Below, one piece after another: positions 4,321-7,430 of a stretch of 7,430 bases of DNA (the stretch's first letter is position 1; each line of letters starts with the position of its first letter). Under the pieces are notes generated by a model. The model searched no databases. It was not told the origin of the DNA and saw nothing but the letters and a program-made list of their open reading frames with translations. The position numbers and the translations under genes are program-made. Source of the DNA: an uncultured Austwickia sp. (GTDB taxonomy: Bacteria > Actinomycetota > Actinomycetes > Actinomycetales > Dermatophilaceae); the NCBI GenBank assembly GCA_934678955.1, contig CAKUSI010000176.1, forward strand, positions 1 through 7,430, given 5' to 3'.

Positions 4321-6576
4321 ATGCCGACCGGTGGGGACAGCATGCCGGCCGCCATGGCCGTCCGGCAGGCTCCGCTGTTTGCTGCCTTCGATCCGGCGCG
4401 CGCCCCGGTCGCCTCGTTCGTGGTGCCGGCCCTCCTCGTCTTCGCGACCGTGCTGGCAGGGCGGGGTCTCCTCCTCCCGGGTGTCGGACTCAGCGTGTGC
4501 TGGCTCAGCGTGGGGTTCGCGTTCCTCTTCTCCCTCGGCCACCAATCCTGCGCCCTGCCCAGGCGGACGCGGCGCGCCACCTTGTGGATCTTCACGTTGC
4601 TCGCGTCCCAGGCAGCCGGGCACGCGGCGGCCTGGCTGGTCTGGCCCGAGGCGAGCCCGCCGTGGGCGGTCCTGGCCCTGTGGATCGCGGGGGACACCGC
4701 TCAGGCGCTCTTCGCGGCGTGCCTGTTCAAGCGGCTCCGGCGGGAGCGGCCGCTGTGGGGACTGGACTCGCTGCACACCAACGTTTCGCTGTTGGCAGCG
4801 GGAGCCGCGTCCTCGGTGCTGGGCGCGGCGGTGGTGGCCGCGTCCATCGCCTTGGCCGGCGCGTTGCCCTGGACGGCGCTCCCGTTCCTCCTCCTGCGCA
4901 ACACCCTGGTCGTCTACGGCTTCTGCGCGGCCGTCCTCCTCTTCTCGGTGCCCCCGGATCCCCATGACGTACCTCGCCGGGACTGGCGGCTGACGCTGGC
5001 AGTCGGCGGCGGTCTGCTGGGGGACCTGCTCTTCGTCTGGGCCTCCGGGCCGCAGTACACCTTCGCGTTCGTGGTCGTGCCGGTGGTGATGTGGGCGGCC
5101 TCGGTGCTGAGCGTTCGACAAACGGCGCTCTTCCTGCAGATCGTCATGCTCCCCGTCCTGGTGTCCTCCATGGTGGGTGCGGGGCCGTTCGCTGCGGGTC
5201 AGCCGGGCATTCGTGTCGCCACCACCTACGGGCTCGTACTTTTCGTCAGCGTGATGGCCATGATGATCACGCTGGAAACCCTGGAACGGCGCCGCCTTCT
5301 GGCGCGAGTCCAGGCCCAGGCGCGGCAGTCCGCCGAACAGGCGCGCCTGCTCGGTACGATCCTCGACGCCCTCCCCGAAGCCGTCGTGGTCGTCGACGCC
5401 CAAGGGGAAGTGGCGAGCCAGAACGTCGCGTCGCGCTACCTGTGGGAAGCGGGGCCCCACCTGGTCGAGCTGACCGGGTCTGGAGGCCATCGACCCGTCC
5501 GCGAGGCGTTGGGCGGTGACGAAGTCGCCGGAGTCGACGTGGTCATCGAACCGCGCGTCGTCGTGCCAGAACCCCTGGGCCTCGGGTCGGCCGCAGCACG
5601 AGCCGATCGGATCGTCTCCGTTCAGGCGTACCCTCTGAGGTTCAAGGACGACCCCGCCGCGGTGGTGATCGCCGCCGACGTGACGGAGCAACGCCGCCGC
5701 ACGGACGAGCTCCGCTCGTTCGCTCAGGTGGTGGCACACGATCTGCTCAATCCCCTGGCGGCCTCCGACCTGTGGCGCGAGTCGCTGCAGGAGGAGCTCG
5801 CAGCGATCCGACCCGGGCTCGGCGCGACGGCGTTGACGGAGCTGGGTGCCGCGAACGACCGCATGCGACGCTTCATCACCGACCTGCACCACTACACGGT
5901 GGCGCGCGACGGATCGCCGGAGTGGGGAGAGGTGGAGTTGTTCGATGTGCTCGAGGACGTCCTGGCCGACCGGCTGAAGGCCATTCCCTGCGATGAGCGT
6001 CCCGACGTCGAGGTCAGCGTTCACGGACGGGTTCGCGGCGACCACGCACTGCTGCGCCAGCTCTTCATGAATCTGATCGAAAACGCCTACAAGTACCGAC
6101 GCCCGGGCACGCGCGGCCGGATCCGCGTATGGGCCCAATCGCCGCACCCGGCCTGGCGGGTGGTTCACGTGGACGACGACGGGATCGGCATCCCGATCGG
6201 GCAGGAGCGCCGCATCTTCCAGGAGTTCTATCGGGCGGAAAACGGTGAGGCCGTGAGAGGCTCCGGATTGGGGTTGGCGATCTGCGAGCGCATTGTGGCG
6301 CGCCACGGTGGGCGCATCGAGGCCCGGGTGCGCGGGGAACGGGGCTCCCGATTCACCGTCTGGCTTCCGAGTCTCGCCGCCTCGGAACTCCCGTCGTGTC
6401 CGTCCGTGGCCCATGGCCCGATGATCGAGGCCGGCCTGGCTCGAACGCAGACGCAGACGGAGGTGCCTGCCGCGCCGCGGGCCGAAGAACGGGTGGCGAT
6501 CGGGGAGGGGTCCCCCGAGATGGAGGCGCAGGAGGCGGTCTCGGCCGGACCCGGAGGTGGAGTCGCGCTGCCGTAG
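4321..6576 (+). CDS. Orphan membrane sensor histidine kinase with MASE1-like sensor and PAS-like region
   Basis: A 751-aa protein counted from the ATG at 4321. Residues about 30-320 carry eight to ten hydrophobic segments resembling the MASE1 integral-membrane sensor ([37 protein letters not shown]). A helical linker (about 320-345) follows, then a PAS-like segment (about 346-455, [18 protein letters not shown] ... [13 protein letters not shown]). The kinase core starts with the HisKA H-box [11 protein letters not shown] (His473). In the ATP-binding domain the N-box is NLIENAYKY (Asn588), G1 is DDGIG (Asp619, Gly621, Gly623), the F-box is [10 protein letters not shown] and G2 is GSGLGLAI (647-654). 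A Pro/Ala-rich tail of about 65 residues ends the protein. It should autophosphorylate on His473 and pass the phosphate to a response regulator, but none is adjacent. ATG codons at 4342 (preceded by GTGGGGAC) and 4354 are alternative starts. The signal sensed is unknown; MASE1 ligands are generally undefined. Confidence 0.87.
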   Translation: MPTGGDSMPAAMAVRQAPLFAAFDPARAPVASFVVPALLVFATVLAGRGLLLPGVGLSVCWLSVGFAFLFSLGHQSCALPRRTRRATLWIFTLLASQAAGHAAAWLVWPEASPPWAVLALWIAGDTAQALFAACLFKRLRRERPLWGLDSLHTNVSLLAAGAASSVLGAAVVAASIALAGALPWTALPFLLLRNTLVVYGFCAAVLLFSVPPDPHDVPRRDWRLTLAVGGGLLGDLLFVWASGPQYTFAFVVVPVVMWAASVLSVRQTALFLQIVMLPVLVSSMVGAGPFAAGQPGIRVATTYGLVLFVSVMAMMITLETLERRRLLARVQAQARQSAEQARLLGTILDALPEAVVVVDAQGEVASQNVASRYLWEAGPHLVELTGSGGHRPVREALGGDEVAGVDVVIEPRVVVPEPLGLGSAAARADRIVSVQAYPLRFKDDPAAVVIAADVTEQRRRTDELRSFAQVVAHDLLNPLAASDLWRESLQEELAAIRPGLGATALTELGAANDRMRRFITDLHHYTVARDGSPEWGEVELFDVLEDVLADRLKAIPCDERPDVEVSVHGRVRGDHALLRQLFMNLIENAYKYRRPGTRGRIRVWAQSPHPAWRVVHVDDDGIGIPIGQERRIFQEFYRAENGEAVRGSGLGLAICERIVARHGGRIEARVRGERGSRFTVWLPSLAASELPSCPSVAHGPMIEAGLARTQTQTEVPAAPRAEERVAIGEGSPEMEAQEAVSAGPGGGVALP

Positions 6577-6579
6577 ACT
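6574..6579 (+). promoter_or_regulatory. Candidate leaderless -10 for prfB overlapping the kinase stop codon
   Basis: TAGACT fits TANNNT; its first three bases are the TAG stop of the kinase gene. It ends eight bases before the GTG at 6588, the spacing expected when transcription begins at the start codon. No ribosome binding site precedes that GTG. No good -35 is visible. Confidence 0.45.
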
Positions 6580-6587
6580 TCCTCCTC

Positions 6588-7430
6588 GTGGCCACCGACT
6601 TCCCCGCCGAGATCAAGGACCTGCGATCGACGATGGCGTCGGTGCGCGCCGTCACGGACGTGGATCGGTTGACGCAGCAGATCGCCGAGCTGGAGCGCGC
6701 GGCGAGCGCCGCCGACCTGTGGGACGACCAGGAGAACGCGCAGGCCGTGACCAGCCGGCTGTCGAGGGCGGGCGCGGAGCTCGAGCGCATCGTGGGGATG
6801 GACGCGCGGATCGACGACCTGGAGGTCCTCGCGGAGATGGGCCTGGAGGCCGACGACGCGGAGACGATTGCCGAGGCCGAGGCCGAGCTGACCGCCGTGC
6901 GCGCGGCCGTCGGCGAGTTGGAGGTCCGGACGCTGCTGGCGGGGGAGTACGACGAGCGCGAGGCCGTCGTCACGATCCGTGCCGGCGCCGGGGGGGTGGA
7001 CGCCGCGGATTTCGCGGAGATGCTGCTGCGGATGTACTTGCGGTGGGCGGAGCGGCACGACTATCCGACCGCGGTGCTCGACACGTCGTATGCCGAAGAG
7101 GCGGGCCTGAAATCGGCGACGTTCGAGGTGAAGGTGCCGTATGCCTACGGGCACCTCGCCGTGGAGGCGGGCACGCACCGGCTGGTCCGGATCAGCCCGT
7201 TCGACAATCAGGGCCGTCGGCAGACGAGCTTCGCTGCGGTCGAGGTCATTCCGCTGATCGAGCAGACCGACCACATCGAGATCCCCGAGAACGAGATCAA
7301 GGTCGATGTGTTCCGGTCCTCCGGCCCCGGTGGACAGAGCGTGAACACGACCGACTCGGCGGTGCGGATGACGCACCTGCCGACGGGGATCGTGGTGTCG
7401 ATGCAGAACGAGAAGTCCCAGATCCAGAAC
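6588..7430 (+). CDS. prfB: Peptide chain release factor 2 (RF2), 3'-truncated
   Basis: The frame runs off the right edge after 281 residues; a full RF2 is about 365-370 aa. RF2 recognises UGA and UAA stop codons in the ribosomal A site and triggers peptidyl-tRNA hydrolysis. The visible part has the N-terminal helical domain, the PCRF domain entry ([20 protein letters not shown]), the stop-codon-reading tripeptide SPF (203-205, in [18 protein letters not shown]) and the catalytic GGQ (248-250, in [18 protein letters not shown]). SPF, rather than the PxT of RF1, identifies it as RF2. The motif positions are two residues short of those in E. coli RF2. There is no in-frame UGA near codon 26, so the programmed frameshift that autoregulates many bacterial prfB genes is absent, as is usual in actinobacteria. 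The GTG start is chosen from family length and the leaderless-type -10 just upstream. It starts 11 bases after the kinase stop. Confidence 0.96.
   Translation, partial: MATDFPAEIKDLRSTMASVRAVTDVDRLTQQIAELERAASAADLWDDQENAQAVTSRLSRAGAELERIVGMDARIDDLEVLAEMGLEADDAETIAEAEAELTAVRAAVGELEVRTLLAGEYDEREAVVTIRAGAGGVDAADFAEMLLRMYLRWAERHDYPTAVLDTSYAEEAGLKSATFEVKVPYAYGHLAVEAGTHRLVRISPFDNQGRRQTSFAAVEVIPLIEQTDHIEIPENEIKVDVFRSSGPGGQSVNTTDSAVRMTHLPTGIVVSMQNEKSQIQN

Noticed and set aside
4063..6414. Very long minus-strand open frame (783 codons) opposite the kinase gene
   Set aside because: The plus strand here encodes a complete histidine kinase with all motifs in order. The minus frame gives a low-complexity Arg/Gly/Asp/His-rich product without recognisable domains, as expected from GC-rich antisense.
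6228..7376. Minus-strand open frame (382 codons) opposite the kinase end and prfB
   Set aside because: It spans the junction of two convincing plus-strand genes and encodes a compositionally biased sequence.
1..7430. tRNA, rRNA, CRISPR array, insertion sequence or attachment site
   Set aside because: No cloverleaf-like sequence, spaced repeats, transposase or terminal inverted repeats were seen by eye on either strand.

Overview
The window is very GC-rich (strong G/C preference at third codon positions), with GTG starts, four-base GTGA gene overlaps, apparent leaderless promoters and an actinobacterial-type release factor 2. It suggests a high-GC actinobacterium (Actinomycetota). The genus cannot be read from this sequence. 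All convincing genes lie on the + strand.

Region 1 (1-2205) is the 3' part of a tad/Flp-type pilus (tight adherence) gene cluster. It holds the C-terminal end of a TadC-like inner-membrane platform protein, a 116-aa two-helix protein with a pilin-like second half, two TadE-like pseudopilins joined by GTGA overlaps, and a short TadG-like protein. The genes are packed for translational coupling, and their products should act together at the membrane as the platform and minor subunits of a Tad pilus or secretion-like apparatus.

Region 2 (2206-2652) is a 174-bp gap followed by an unrecognised 90-aa protein. The gap carries two tandem palindromes and a perfect actinobacterial/Gram-positive LexA-type SOS box (GAAC-N4-GTTC), which covers a candidate -10 element. 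The small gene is therefore a candidate DNA-damage-inducible gene.

Region 3 (2653-4010) encodes a membrane-anchored phospholipase D superfamily protein with two HKD motifs, most like a cardiolipin synthase. It is probably expressed from its own leaderless promoter.

Region 4 (4011-6576) starts with a 310-bp gap containing a second GAAC-N4-GTTC palindrome, an AT-rich promoter-like stretch, a GC-rich hairpin and a perfect CRP/GlxR-type operator (TGTGA-N6-TCACA). It is followed by a large orphan sensor histidine kinase with a MASE1-like membrane sensor, a PAS-like linker, HisKA and HATPase. No response regulator lies next to it.

Region 5 (6588-7430, runs off the end) is prfB, peptide chain release factor 2, with SPF and GGQ motifs and no programmed frameshift. 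Its likely leaderless -10 overlaps the kinase stop codon.

The gene content is mostly ordinary. The most interesting points are the regulatory sites (two LexA-like boxes and one CRP-like box, all in the few intergenic gaps) and the unusual architecture of the pilin-position protein. I did not find convincing evidence of a wholly new system.
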